Below are positions 9,309 to 17,279 of a stretch of DNA of 45,538 nucleotides, piece after piece (position 1 is the stretch's first letter; each line of letters begins with the position of its first letter). This DNA is from an uncultured Prevotellaceae bacterium. Its GTDB lineage: Bacteria; Bacteroidota; Bacteroidia; Bacteroidales; Bacteroidaceae. Made by a program: the position numbers and the translations under genes. The stretch is from assembly GCA_947169245.1 (NCBI GenBank), contig CAMVPA010000028.1:1-45538 (forward strand), read 5' to 3'. Under the pieces are notes generated by a model. That model saw nothing but the letters and a program-made list of their open reading frames with translations. It ran no database searches and had not been told where the DNA came from.

Positions 9309-11828
9309 ATGGCAACAACACAGAGTTATTTCCCACGGAAGTCGGAGTCGGCTCCGATGATCTATGCGTATGAGGACAAGTATGACCCACAGCTGCGCGG
9401 ACTGCTGAAAGTGGGCTACACAACGATTGGCGTGCAGGAGCGGGTGCGCCAGCAGTATAACATCGTGCGTCCGGGCGAACCGCCTTATCGCATCGTGGTG
9501 GAAGAATCTGCTATGCGACAAGATGGTACGGCGTTTATGGACCATGACGTACACCGCCAGCTGGCCCGAATGGGATGCCAGCACGTAGAGGGCGAATGGT
9601 ATCGCTGTACGCCACAGCAGGTCAGGGCGGCTATCGTGGCCGTCAGAGAGCGAATGGAAGTGGCGTGGAACCGCGACAAGACATTCGGCATGCGACCGGA
9701 ACAGCAGACGGCGGTTGATAAGACGGCAGCCTACTTTGACAGCTTTAAGTCGGAGGCTGGTCGCGTACCTCATTTCCTATGGAACTGCAAGATGCGCTTC
9801 GGAAAGACTTTTACCACCTATCAACTTGCGCTGCGAATGGGATGGCGGCGTGTGCTGGTGCTGACATTCAAGCCTGCCGTGGCTCATGCTTGGGAAGAGG
9901 ACTTGATGACGCATGTGGACTTCCGTGGGTGGCAGTTTATAGCCCGCAGCCCAGAGGCTACTATCGACTATCAGTTTGAACATGCCGACCAGTCGAGACC
10001 AATGGTGGTTTTCGGTTCGTTCCAAGACTTTCTTGGCAAGAATACGGCCAATGGCGGGATGAAGTTGAAGCACGAATGGGCTCGAGGATTCAACTGGGAT
10101 TGCATCGTGCTGGATGAATACCACTACGGAGCCTGGCGCGAGAATGCCAAGGAACTGATAGGCGTCAGCGAGGACTTGGGCAGCGAGATTGAGAATCCCG
10201 ACTATTTCGACGAGGATTTGATCCCCATCACCTCTAATCATTACCTCTATCTCTCGGGTACGCCCTTCCGCGCCATTGCCTCTGGAGAATTTATCGAGGA
10301 GCAGATTTATAACTGGACCTACTCTGACGAGCAGCGTTCCAAAGAGGATTGGGGCGACAAGCCAGACAATCCATACGCCTCACTACCGAAGATGGTTCTG
10401 CTGACTTATCAACTGCCTGCTGAAATATCGAGAGTGGCTGAGGAAGGAGAGTTTGATGAGTTTGATCTGAACTCATTTTTCGAGGCAGAAGGCAAGGGAG
10501 AGGATGCTGTATTCAAGCATCACGACGAGGTACAGAAATGGCTCGATATGTTGCGAGGGCAGTATCTGCCTACATCCATTAATGATCTGAAGGCTGGTAA
10601 CCGGAAGCCGCCGTTGCCATTCCTTAATGGTGACCTCTATACAAACATGAATCATACTTTGTGGTTCTTGCCGAATGTAGCATCGTGTTTTGCCATGAGG
10701 AATCTGCTGACGGAACTGCAAAACACCTTTTATCATGATTATCGGGTCATTGTATGTGCGGGCACTCGGGCTGGCATCGGACAACAAGCGCTACCTCCTG
10801 TTGAGAAGGCTATGTCACACCCCGACCCGCTACATTGTAAGACCATCACGCTGACTTGTGGTAAACTAACGACTGGTGTTACTGTTCGCCCATGGACAGG
10901 CATCTTTATGCTGCGCGATACATCGTCGCCTGAGACTTACTTCCAGTCGGCTTTCAGGGTACAGTCGCCATGGACCATTACCAATAGCGACGGGCTGCAT
11001 CCGAATCGGGTGGAGATATTGAAGCAGGTGTGCTATGTGTTCGACTTCTCTCCTAACAGAGCGTTAAGAAAGGTGGCCGACTATTCATGTCAGTTGAATG
11101 TTGAGGAGGGTAATCCAGAGAAGTGCGTGGATGACTTCATCAAGTTCCTGCCTGTGCTTTGTTATGAGAATGGAGTCATGAAAGCACTTTCGGCAAGCGA
11201 TGTTCTCGACATGGCCATGAACAATACATCGGCCACGCTATTGGCTCGCCGTTGGGAGAGTGCCTTGTTGGTAAATGTAGATAACTTCACCCTCCAGCGC
11301 CTGATGAACAATCCCGAGGCTATGGCAGCTCTGATGAAGATTGAGGGCTTCCGCTCGCTTAACCAAGACATCGAGACCATCATCAACAAGACGGATGCTA
11401 TCAAGAAAAAGCGTAAGGAACACGAGGAAGGGTTAACAACCAAAGAGAAGAAAGAACTGAGCGATGCCGAAAAAGAAATCAAGAGCAAACGTCGACAGAT
11501 ACAGGAAAAGTTAATGAAGTTTGCCACACGCATACCCATCTTTATGTATCTGACAGACTATCGGGAGTATTCACTGAAAGATGTCATCTTGCAATTGGAG
11601 CCCAAGTTGTTTGAGCGTGTCACAGGCCTCACAAAACAGGACTTCGCTTTGCTGGTAAGTCTGAATGTATTCAACGAAGCTCTGATGAACGATGCCGTTT
11701 ATAAGTTCAAACGATATGAAGATTCCAGCCTATCGTATGCCGGCATCGATCGCCATGAGGGAGAAAAGATGGTTGGTGGTTATAGTACGGTTATCACTCA
11801 AGAGGAATATATAACCTATGGTAAGTAA
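9309..11828 (+). CDS. R-M restriction subunit: GIY-YIG nuclease domain fused to DEAD-type helicase
   Basis: The product is 839 residues. The N-terminal ~110 residues look like a GIY-YIG (T5orf172-type) nuclease: MIYAYEDKYD, then LLKVGYTTIGVQERVRQQY and EWYRCTPQQV. An SF2 helicase core follows, with motif I CKMRFGKTF (~160-168), Ia VLVLTFKPAVAHAW, II WDCIVLDEYHYG (DEYH), III YLSGTPFRA, and a motif VI-like QSAFRVQSPW (~544). The C-terminal part holds a lysine/glutamate-rich coiled coil (~695-735) and a helical tail. With the two methylase genes upstream this should be the ATP-dependent restriction (translocation plus cleavage) subunit of an R-M or phage-defence system. A terminator follows within 100 nt. 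Confidence 0.82.
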   Translation: MATTQSYFPRKSESAPMIYAYEDKYDPQLRGLLKVGYTTIGVQERVRQQYNIVRPGEPPYRIVVEESAMRQDGTAFMDHDVHRQLARMGCQHVEGEWYRCTPQQVRAAIVAVRERMEVAWNRDKTFGMRPEQQTAVDKTAAYFDSFKSEAGRVPHFLWNCKMRFGKTFTTYQLALRMGWRRVLVLTFKPAVAHAWEEDLMTHVDFRGWQFIARSPEATIDYQFEHADQSRPMVVFGSFQDFLGKNTANGGMKLKHEWARGFNWDCIVLDEYHYGAWRENAKELIGVSEDLGSEIENPDYFDEDLIPITSNHYLYLSGTPFRAIASGEFIEEQIYNWTYSDEQRSKEDWGDKPDNPYASLPKMVLLTYQLPAEISRVAEEGEFDEFDLNSFFEAEGKGEDAVFKHHDEVQKWLDMLRGQYLPTSINDLKAGNRKPPLPFLNGDLYTNMNHTLWFLPNVASCFAMRNLLTELQNTFYHDYRVIVCAGTRAGIGQQALPPVEKAMSHPDPLHCKTITLTCGKLTTGVTVRPWTGIFMLRDTSSPETYFQSAFRVQSPWTITNSDGLHPNRVEILKQVCYVFDFSPNRALRKVADYSCQLNVEEGNPEKCVDDFIKFLPVLCYENGVMKALSASDVLDMAMNNTSATLLARRWESALLVNVDNFTLQRLMNNPEAMAALMKIEGFRSLNQDIETIINKTDAIKKKRKEHEEGLTTKEKKELSDAEKEIKSKRRQIQEKLMKFATRIPIFMYLTDYREYSLKDVILQLEPKLFERVTGLTKQDFALLVSLNVFNEALMNDAVYKFKRYEDSSLSYAGIDRHEGEKMVGGYSTVITQEEYITYGK

Positions 11829-11922
11829 GAAATATATTAACACTACTGAAGTGATAAGATAAGACGGGTGACAGGTCCCTCTCACAAGACGCCACTATAA
11901 GGTGAGGTCATATAGAAAAAAG

Positions 11923-11955
11923 TCCTCGAAAGTGATAGGCTTTCGAGGATTTTTT
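11923..11955 (+). terminator. Intrinsic terminator of the R-M island
   Basis: A perfect 10-bp stem TCCTCGAAAG (11923-11932) with CTTTCGAGGA (11940-11949), a 7-nt loop and TTTTTTG follow the helicase gene. The T-run abuts the -7 element of the next gene, so this terminator overlaps the next promoter. Confidence 0.9.
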
Positions 11956-11956
11956 G

Positions 11957-11964
11957 TACCTTTG
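11957..11964 (+). promoter_or_regulatory. -7 element (TACCTTTG) of the kinase-RapZ gene
   Basis: TACCTTTG ends 8 nt before the ATG at 11973, so the mRNA is expected to be leaderless. The -33 position (about 11933-11936) falls in the loop of the upstream terminator and matches TTTG poorly. Confidence 0.65.
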
Positions 11965-11972
11965 CCGTCAGT

Positions 11973-13676
11973 ATGGAAAAACTATTAGAACTATATAAGC
12001 AGTGGAAGGGCGCTGAGCCCCTGACCACCGAGAAGCTGCCGGGCGCTGGCAGCAATCGTGCATATTACCGCATGACCGACACAGAGGGCAAGAGCGTCAT
12101 TGGCTGCATTGGTACTAGCCGCGACGAGAACCACGCATTTGTCTATCTGGCGCGCCACTTCACCAAACGACAGTTGCCGGTGCCTACGGTGCTGGCTGTC
12201 AGCGATGACGAGCTGCGCTACCTGCAGACCGACTTGGGAACGGTGTCGTTGTTTGACGCCATTCGTGGTGGTCGCGAGGCTGGAGGCCGTTATACGCTGA
12301 AGGAGCAGGCGCTGCTGAAGCAGACCATCCGTCAGCTGCCCAACATTCAGCTGCGCGGAGCCCGCGGACTCGACTTCTCGAACTGCTATCCGCAGCCTGC
12401 CTTCGACCAGGACTCCGTGCTCTTCGACCTGAACTATTTCAAGTACTGCTTCCTCAAGGCCACTGAGCTCGACTTCCACGAACTGAAGCTCGAGGCCGAC
12501 TTCCGCCTGCTGGCCAAGGACCTGACGGCGGCGGGCGACGAGCAATGCTTCCTCTATCGTGACTTCCAGGCAAGGAATGTTATGTTAAGCCTCCACAGCC
12601 TCTCCCCCGACCCCTCCCCAAGTAGGGAGGGGAGTGCTTGCAACCCGCTCGGCGACGCAAGAAATAGGGAGGGGAGTAGTGGGGCTACAGAAGCCTCCCC
12701 CAGTCGGGGGAGGATGGAGGGGGATCCCTACTTCATAGACTTCCAGGGTGGTCGACGCGGGCCGTATTACTATGACCTCGCCTCGTTCCTGTGGCAGGCC
12801 AGCGCAAAATATCCGCATAAGCTGCGCCGTGAGCTGGTCTACGAGTACTACAACGCGCTGAAGCAGTACACCGAGGTGCCGTCGCCCCACAAGTTTGTGG
12901 AGAGGCTTAGTCTCTTCGTGCTCTTCCGCCAGTTGCAGGTGCTGGGCGCCTACGGTTTCCGTGGCTACTTTGAGCGCAAGCAGCACTTCATCGACTCGAT
13001 TCCGCCCGCCATGCAGAACCTGCGCGAACTGCTTGCCTTTGGTTTCACCCCCCAACACCCAACCCCCAACACCCAGCGCCCCAATATTTTTCCCTATCCC
13101 TATCTGATGGAACTGCTGCGGCGTCTCACTGAACTGCCTCAGTATCAGCAGATAGAGACGACGGCCTCGCGTGCCGACGGCTACAAGACGACAGATAAAA
13201 ACCCCTATAAGCCCCATCCGCAGGATGGCCCGGCAACGTTCTCGAAGTATGACGCACAGGGGCCGCTGGTGGTTAAGGTGTTCAGCTTCTCGTACCGCAA
13301 GGGCATTCCCGAGGACGAGAGTGGCAATGGTGGCGGTTACGTGTTCGACTGTCGCTCGACCCACAACCCAGGACGCTACGAGCCTTACAAGCAGCTGACG
13401 GGGCTTGACGAGCCCGTCATCCGCTTCCTGGAGGACGACGGCGAGATACTGACGTTCCTCGACTCAGTCTACAAACTGGCCGATGCCCACGTGCGCCGCT
13501 ACATTCAGCGTGGTTTCACCTCGCTGATGTTCTCGTTCGGCTGTACGGGCGGACAGCACCGCTCCGTTTATTCGGCTCAGCATCTGGCTGAGCACCTGAA
13601 CCGTAAGTTTGGCATTGAGGTGCGCATTTGTCACCGTGAACAGAAGATCACGCAGACGCTCCCTGCCTCAACATAA
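11973..13676 (+). CDS. APH-type sugar kinase fused to RapZ C-terminal domain
   Basis: The product is 567 residues. Residues ~1-350 form a choline-kinase/aminoglycoside phosphotransferase fold of the AmgK type: LPGAGSNRAYYRM near the N-terminus, catalytic loop LYRDFQARNVML (~194-205) and metal-binding FIDFQGGRRGPYYYDLASF (~254-272). AmgK phosphorylates the anomeric carbon of MurNAc/GlcNAc in cell-wall recycling, and the MurU-like gene directly downstream supports that role. Residues ~420-560 match the C-terminal domain of the RNase adaptor RapZ (FSYRKGIPEDES, CTGGQHRSVYSAQHLAEHL), which in E. coli senses glucosamine-6-phosphate. No RapZ-type N-terminal Walker kinase domain is present. A ~45-residue Pro/Ser/Gly/Arg-rich insertion (~206-250), encoded by a repeat, separates the two catalytic motifs, and a QHPTPNTQRPN linker precedes the C-terminal half. 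Confidence 0.85.
   Translation: MEKLLELYKQWKGAEPLTTEKLPGAGSNRAYYRMTDTEGKSVIGCIGTSRDENHAFVYLARHFTKRQLPVPTVLAVSDDELRYLQTDLGTVSLFDAIRGGREAGGRYTLKEQALLKQTIRQLPNIQLRGARGLDFSNCYPQPAFDQDSVLFDLNYFKYCFLKATELDFHELKLEADFRLLAKDLTAAGDEQCFLYRDFQARNVMLSLHSLSPDPSPSREGSACNPLGDARNREGSSGATEASPSRGRMEGDPYFIDFQGGRRGPYYYDLASFLWQASAKYPHKLRRELVYEYYNALKQYTEVPSPHKFVERLSLFVLFRQLQVLGAYGFRGYFERKQHFIDSIPPAMQNLRELLAFGFTPQHPTPNTQRPNIFPYPYLMELLRRLTELPQYQQIETTASRADGYKTTDKNPYKPHPQDGPATFSKYDAQGPLVVKVFSFSYRKGIPEDESGNGGGYVFDCRSTHNPGRYEPYKQLTGLDEPVIRFLEDDGEILTFLDSVYKLADAHVRRYIQRGFTSLMFSFGCTGGQHRSVYSAQHLAEHLNRKFGIEVRICHREQKITQTLPAST
12588..12727 (+). repeat. GC-rich palindromic repeat element inserted in frame in the kinase
   Basis: About 140 bp made of CCTCCCCC/GGGGGAGG and CCCCTCC/GGAGGGG blocks in inverted order: CCCCCGACCCCTCCCC, then TAGGGAGGGGAGTGCTTG, and near the end CCTCCCCCAGTCGGGGGAGG. 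It shares building blocks with the element at 15854-15995. It preserves the reading frame (no stop) and adds about 45 residues between NVML and the FIDFQ motif. Confidence 0.75.
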
Positions 13677-13695
13677 CCTATTGAACGTCAATACG

Positions 13696-14391
13696 ATGAA
13701 ACAAGCAATGATATTCGCGGCGGGACTGGGAACCCGCTTAAAACCGCTGACTGACACGATGCCGAAGGCGCTGGTGCCGGTGGGCGGCCAACCGCTGCTG
13801 TGGCACGTCATCACGAAGCTGAAGGCTGCGGGCTACGAACGCATCGTCGTCAACGTACACCACTTTGCCCAGCAGATAGTAGACTACCTGAAGGCCAACC
13901 AGAACTTTGGGCTCGACATACGCATCTCGGACGAGACAGAACAGCTTCTGGAGACTGGCGGGGGCATCAAGAAAGCACTACCACTCTTCGACCCAACGGA
14001 GCCCATACTGATTCATAACGTCGACATACTGAGCAACCTTGACTTGAGCGCTCTGCCTGCTGACGCACCGCAGTTGGTGGTGAGCGAGCGGACGACCAAG
14101 CGCTACCTGCAGTTCGACGGAGACATGCGCTTAGTGGGCTGGAAGAACATTGAGACAGGTGAGGTCAAGGGACGCGAGGGACGGTCGCTGGCTTTTTCGG
14201 GCATCCATATCTTCCATCCGTCTCTGGCACCCCTGCTGGGTGGCTGGCCCGACCGCTTCCCCATTATGGACTTCTACCTGAAAGCGTGTGGCGACCACTT
14301 GATTCGAGGCTACGAAGCGAAGAATCTCCGTCTGCTCGACGTCGGCAAGCTCGATTCACTGGACAAGGCGGAGACGTTTCTGAAAGAATAG
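13696..14391 (+). CDS. murU: MurU-like nucleotidyltransferase (sugar-1-phosphate uridylyltransferase family)
   Basis: The product is 231 residues. The N-terminal nucleotide-binding signature AAGLGTRLKPLTDTMPKALV, the PVGGQPLLWHVI segment and the ETGGGIKKAL motif are those of NTP_transferase enzymes such as MurU, which makes UDP-MurNAc from MurNAc-1-phosphate. The compact length, with no C-terminal left-handed beta-helix, fits MurU rather than GlmU. It starts 19 nt after the kinase-RapZ gene and is almost certainly co-transcribed with it. The family contains mannose-1-phosphate and glucose-1-phosphate members, so the exact substrate is inferred from the neighbour. The ATG at 13696 begins directly at the conserved N-terminus, so upstream in-frame codons are not used. 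Confidence 0.8.
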   Translation: MKQAMIFAAGLGTRLKPLTDTMPKALVPVGGQPLLWHVITKLKAAGYERIVVNVHHFAQQIVDYLKANQNFGLDIRISDETEQLLETGGGIKKALPLFDPTEPILIHNVDILSNLDLSALPADAPQLVVSERTTKRYLQFDGDMRLVGWKNIETGEVKGREGRSLAFSGIHIFHPSLAPLLGGWPDRFPIMDFYLKACGDHLIRGYEAKNLRLLDVGKLDSLDKAETFLKE

Positions 14392-14413
14392 GCAAGCGAC
14401 AACAGAAAAAACG

Positions 14414-14447
14414 GAGAGGTCTGTACCGTGGGTGGCACAGACCTCTC
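14414..14447. terminator. Bidirectional hairpin terminator between convergent genes
   Basis: A perfect 11-bp stem GAGAGGTCTGT (14414-14424) with ACAGACCTCTC (14437-14447). On the minus strand it is followed by CCGTTTTTTCTG, a good U-tract for the GH57 gene. On the plus strand the U-tract is weak. Confidence 0.8.
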
Positions 14448-14474
14448 TTCATGATTGGTTATGGTAAAACCATT

Positions 14475-15848
14475 TTACTCCTCTGCCTTCTTGGCGGGAG
14501 CTTTCTTTGCAGCCGGCTTTTTGGCAGCGGGCTTCTTAGCGGGCTTTGCAGCCTCGTATTTCTCAAGCTTGGCTTTCAGACGGGTAATCTCCTTGTCCTT
14601 CATCTCAATCTCGTCGCCCTGGTTCTTGATGGTGGTGAGCAGACCCTCCAGCTCGTCGTTGTCGATATCGAGCGGATAGAGGGCGTTGACGCGGTTGATG
14701 AAGTCGCCGAGGATGTTCATGTAGTTGGTGAAGGCGTCGAACGGTCCGCTGTAGATGCCACGGTCGAGTCCCACGTTGGAGGGCTTGGTGGTCATGAAGC
14801 GGAAGTTGTTGGAGGCCTGCAGGTAGTCCCAGTCCTGATTGATGCGCGGGTCGTTGGCAATGCGCAGACGGTCGGCCACGGAGTAGAGCTTCTGGAAGGC
14901 CTCACGCTGCATGGCGTTGCCGAGCCAGCACGAGCAGTCGCGCTCCTCGTCGACCCACGAGAGAGTGTCGGGCACGTCGATAGCGCCGACGCTGGGCACC
15001 TTCATGCAGATCTCTGTCGGCGTGGCGAAGTCGATGCCTTTCTCCTTGGCGCAGGCGGGCAGCGCATGGAGGAAATCGAGAATGTTCGACGACAGGGGCT
15101 GGGCGATGCCGAGAGCCGAGAGCTCCATGAAGATGTTGATAATCTTCTCCTCCTCGGGGAAGCGGGCGATGCGGTCGATGTAGGCATCGGCGAACAGGGG
15201 ATAGCCCTCCCACTCGGCGTTGTTGAAGCGCAGCGAGATGTCGTCGCTGAGCTCGACGTCGCGGAGCAATAGCTTCAGGTTCGGGGCGATGTTGCAGTTG
15301 TAGACGTAGTGGGGCGACTTCCAGCCGAGCACGTGCTTGGCACCCTCGGTGAGCATACCCTTGAAGCCCATAGCGGCAATCTGGCCACCAATGTCGTCGC
15401 TGTAGATGAGCGACGAGTTGCGGGCGACGGTGGGTTTCTGTCCGAAGAGCTCCTCAATCTTGGCGCACTGTTTCTTGACGTCGAGTGCAAAGGTCTCCTC
15501 ATTGGCCAATGACGACAAACCGTGGCTGTAGGGCTCGGCAAGGAACTCCACGCAGCCCGTCTGTGCCAGCTCCTGCAGCTTGGCGATGACCTGCGGAGCG
15601 TGGTACTCCAGCTGCTCGATGCCTGTGCCCGAAAGGCTGAAGGCCACCTTGAAATACTTGCCGTTCTCGGCTATCATCTGCTGCAGCGTGTTGAGTGCCG
15701 GCATGTAAGAGCGCTCGGCAATGTCGGTGATACTACGCTCGTTCTCGTAGTCATCGTAGTAATAATGGTCGGTACCGATGTCGAAGAAACGGTAGCGCTT
15801 CAGATGGATAATCTGATGTATCTCGAAATATAAGCAGATTGTTTTCAT
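14475..15848 (-). CDS. GH57 alpha-amylase-like protein, apparently catalytically inactive, with Lys/Ala/Pro tail
   Basis: The product is 457 residues. The N-terminus MKTICLYFEIHQIIHLKRYR carries the GH57 HQ motif. In GH57 amylases the nucleophile Glu lies in an RNTELIY-type motif; here the segment reads RNSSLIYSDDIGG, a Ser in that place. The acid/base Asp region FMDYETFG-type reads FMELSALG. Both catalytic residues therefore appear replaced, as in known alpha-amylase-like GH57 homologues, and a non-hydrolytic glycogen-binding role is plausible. After the catalytic fold come a coiled coil (~400-432) and a histone H1-like tail AAKKPAAKKAPAKKAEE. It is the last gene of the debranching enzyme-glycosyltransferase cluster and has no signal peptide, so it is cytoplasmic. 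A GGGGAGG supplied by the upstream repeat lies 5 nt before the ATG. Confidence 0.85.
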   Translation of the reverse strand: MKTICLYFEIHQIIHLKRYRFFDIGTDHYYYDDYENERSITDIAERSYMPALNTLQQMIAENGKYFKVAFSLSGTGIEQLEYHAPQVIAKLQELAQTGCVEFLAEPYSHGLSSLANEETFALDVKKQCAKIEELFGQKPTVARNSSLIYSDDIGGQIAAMGFKGMLTEGAKHVLGWKSPHYVYNCNIAPNLKLLLRDVELSDDISLRFNNAEWEGYPLFADAYIDRIARFPEEEKIINIFMELSALGIAQPLSSNILDFLHALPACAKEKGIDFATPTEICMKVPSVGAIDVPDTLSWVDEERDCSCWLGNAMQREAFQKLYSVADRLRIANDPRINQDWDYLQASNNFRFMTTKPSNVGLDRGIYSGPFDAFTNYMNILGDFINRVNALYPLDIDNDELEGLLTTIKNQGDEIEMKDKEITRLKAKLEKYEAAKPAKKPAAKKPAAKKAPAKKAEE

Positions 15849-15853
15849 AAGAA

Positions 15854-15995
15854 CCTCCCCCGACCCCTCCGAAGGAGGGGAGTGCCTGGCGGTTTCAGAG
15901 GGAGTGCCCAGGCTTGCTAATGTTTTTATTGACTTGTATTTATTTATGGATTCAGTGCGTTAGCCCCTCCCCTCCTTTGGAGGGGTTGGGGGAGG
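15854..15995. repeat. MITE/REP-like element with 29-bp inverted arms filling the gap between two genes
   Basis: Arms at 15854-15882 and 15967-15995 are inverted copies matching at 27 of 29 positions (both differences C/T). Each arm itself folds (CCCCTCC ... GGAGGGG). The element runs from exactly the base before the glycosyltransferase stop codon to 6 bp from the GH57 start codon. There is no ORF inside. Confidence 0.85.
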
Positions 15996-17264
15996 TCATT
16001 CCCACCCTAAGGTTCTTCTATAGAGGGTGCGTATCCAGCGGCCGACCTTCTCCCAGGTAATCTGGTCCACCTCGCGCTTACCTTCCTCCTTCAGATAGTT
16101 GAAGAGCGACTCGTTGTGGCAGATGGAGTAGATGGCGTCGGCCAGGGCGTGGATGTCCCAGTAGTCGACCTTGATGCAGTTGTCCAGGATCTCGGCGCAG
16201 CCTGACTGCTTGGAGATGATGGAGGGCGTACCGCACTGCATGGCTTCGAGGGGTGAGATGCCGAAGGGCTCTGATACCGACGGCATGACGTAGACGTCGG
16301 AAGCCTTGAGGCACTCGTAGACCTGCTTGCCGCGCATGAAGCCTGGGAAGTGGAAGCGGTCGGCGATGCCGCGCTCGGCAGCAAGGAGAATCATGGCGTC
16401 CATCATGTCGCCGGAGCCCGCCATGCAGAAGCGGACGTTGCGCGTACGGTGGAGCACCATCGTGGCGGCCTCGACAAAGTACTCGGGGCCCTTCTGCATG
16501 GTGATACGTCCGAGGAACGTGACGACCTTCTCCTTGCCGGTATGGTCGGGACGTGGAATGTCCTGATACTCCTGCGGCAGAGGATAGACGGCGTTGTGGA
16601 CGGTGAAGCACTTACGCGGGTCCTGATGGTACTGGTTGATGACCGTCTGGCGTGTCAGTTCCGAGACGCACATGATGCAGTCGGCCCAGTCCATACCATT
16701 CTTCTCAATGCCGTAGACGGTGGGGTTCACCTTGCCGCGGCTGCGGTCGAAGTCGGTGGCATGGACATGGATGCAGAGTGGCTTACCGCTGACCTGCTTG
16801 GCGTGGATGCCGGCAGGGAAGGTCAGCCAGTCGTGAGCATGAATGATGTCAAACTCCTCAGCGCGAGCCACTTGGCCTGCTATGATAGAGTAATTGTTGA
16901 TCTCCTCATGCAGGTTGCCGGGATAGCCGCCGGCAAACTCCATGGCGCCAAGGTCGTTGACGTTCATGTAGTTGAAGTCGGCATAGATATGCTCGCGGAG
17001 CTTGAAGTAGTAGTCGGGGTCCATGATGTTGCCCACGCGCTGCTTCACGTAGTCATAGTCCACGTCGCGGTAGGCGATAGGCACGGCGTTCATGGCCACG
17101 ATGCGGCAGGCATGCTGGCTCTCGTCGCCGAAGGGGTGGGGGAGGCAGAGTACAGTCTCGATGTCGCCCTGAGCCTTCAGACCCTCAGAAATGCCATAGT
17201 TGGCGGTGGCCAATCCACCGAATACGTGAGGAGGATACTCCCATCCAAACATTAATACTTTCAT
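15996..17264 (-). CDS. Glycosyltransferase family 4/5-like glycogen (starch) synthase
   Basis: The product is 422 residues. The GT-B fold is evident from MKVLMFGWEYPPHVFGGLATA (the glycine-rich acceptor-loop motif of glycogen synthases), DIIHAHDWLTFPAG, the start of the C-terminal domain at VVTFLGRITMQKGPEYF, and the E-x7-E catalytic motif EPFGISPLE (~335-343). It presumably elongates alpha-1,4-glucan from a nucleotide sugar. It lies 15 nt after the debranching enzyme with AGGAGGA about 8 nt before its ATG, so it is in the same operon. No signal peptide is present, consistent with a cytoplasmic enzyme. Its stop codon directly abuts the repeat at 15854-15995, which may affect transcription into the GH57 gene. 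Confidence 0.88.
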   Translation of the reverse strand: MKVLMFGWEYPPHVFGGLATANYGISEGLKAQGDIETVLCLPHPFGDESQHACRIVAMNAVPIAYRDVDYDYVKQRVGNIMDPDYYFKLREHIYADFNYMNVNDLGAMEFAGGYPGNLHEEINNYSIIAGQVARAEEFDIIHAHDWLTFPAGIHAKQVSGKPLCIHVHATDFDRSRGKVNPTVYGIEKNGMDWADCIMCVSELTRQTVINQYHQDPRKCFTVHNAVYPLPQEYQDIPRPDHTGKEKVVTFLGRITMQKGPEYFVEAATMVLHRTRNVRFCMAGSGDMMDAMILLAAERGIADRFHFPGFMRGKQVYECLKASDVYVMPSVSEPFGISPLEAMQCGTPSIISKQSGCAEILDNCIKVDYWDIHALADAIYSICHNESLFNYLKEEGKREVDQITWEKVGRWIRTLYRRTLGWE

Positions 17265-17279
17265 ACAGCGTTCCTCCTA

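Noticed and set aside
13048..13085. Second mobile repeat in the kinase-RapZ gene
   Set aside because: The C-rich stretch (encoding QHPTPNTQRPN) is a simple low-complexity linker without inverted arms; evidence is too weak to call it an element.
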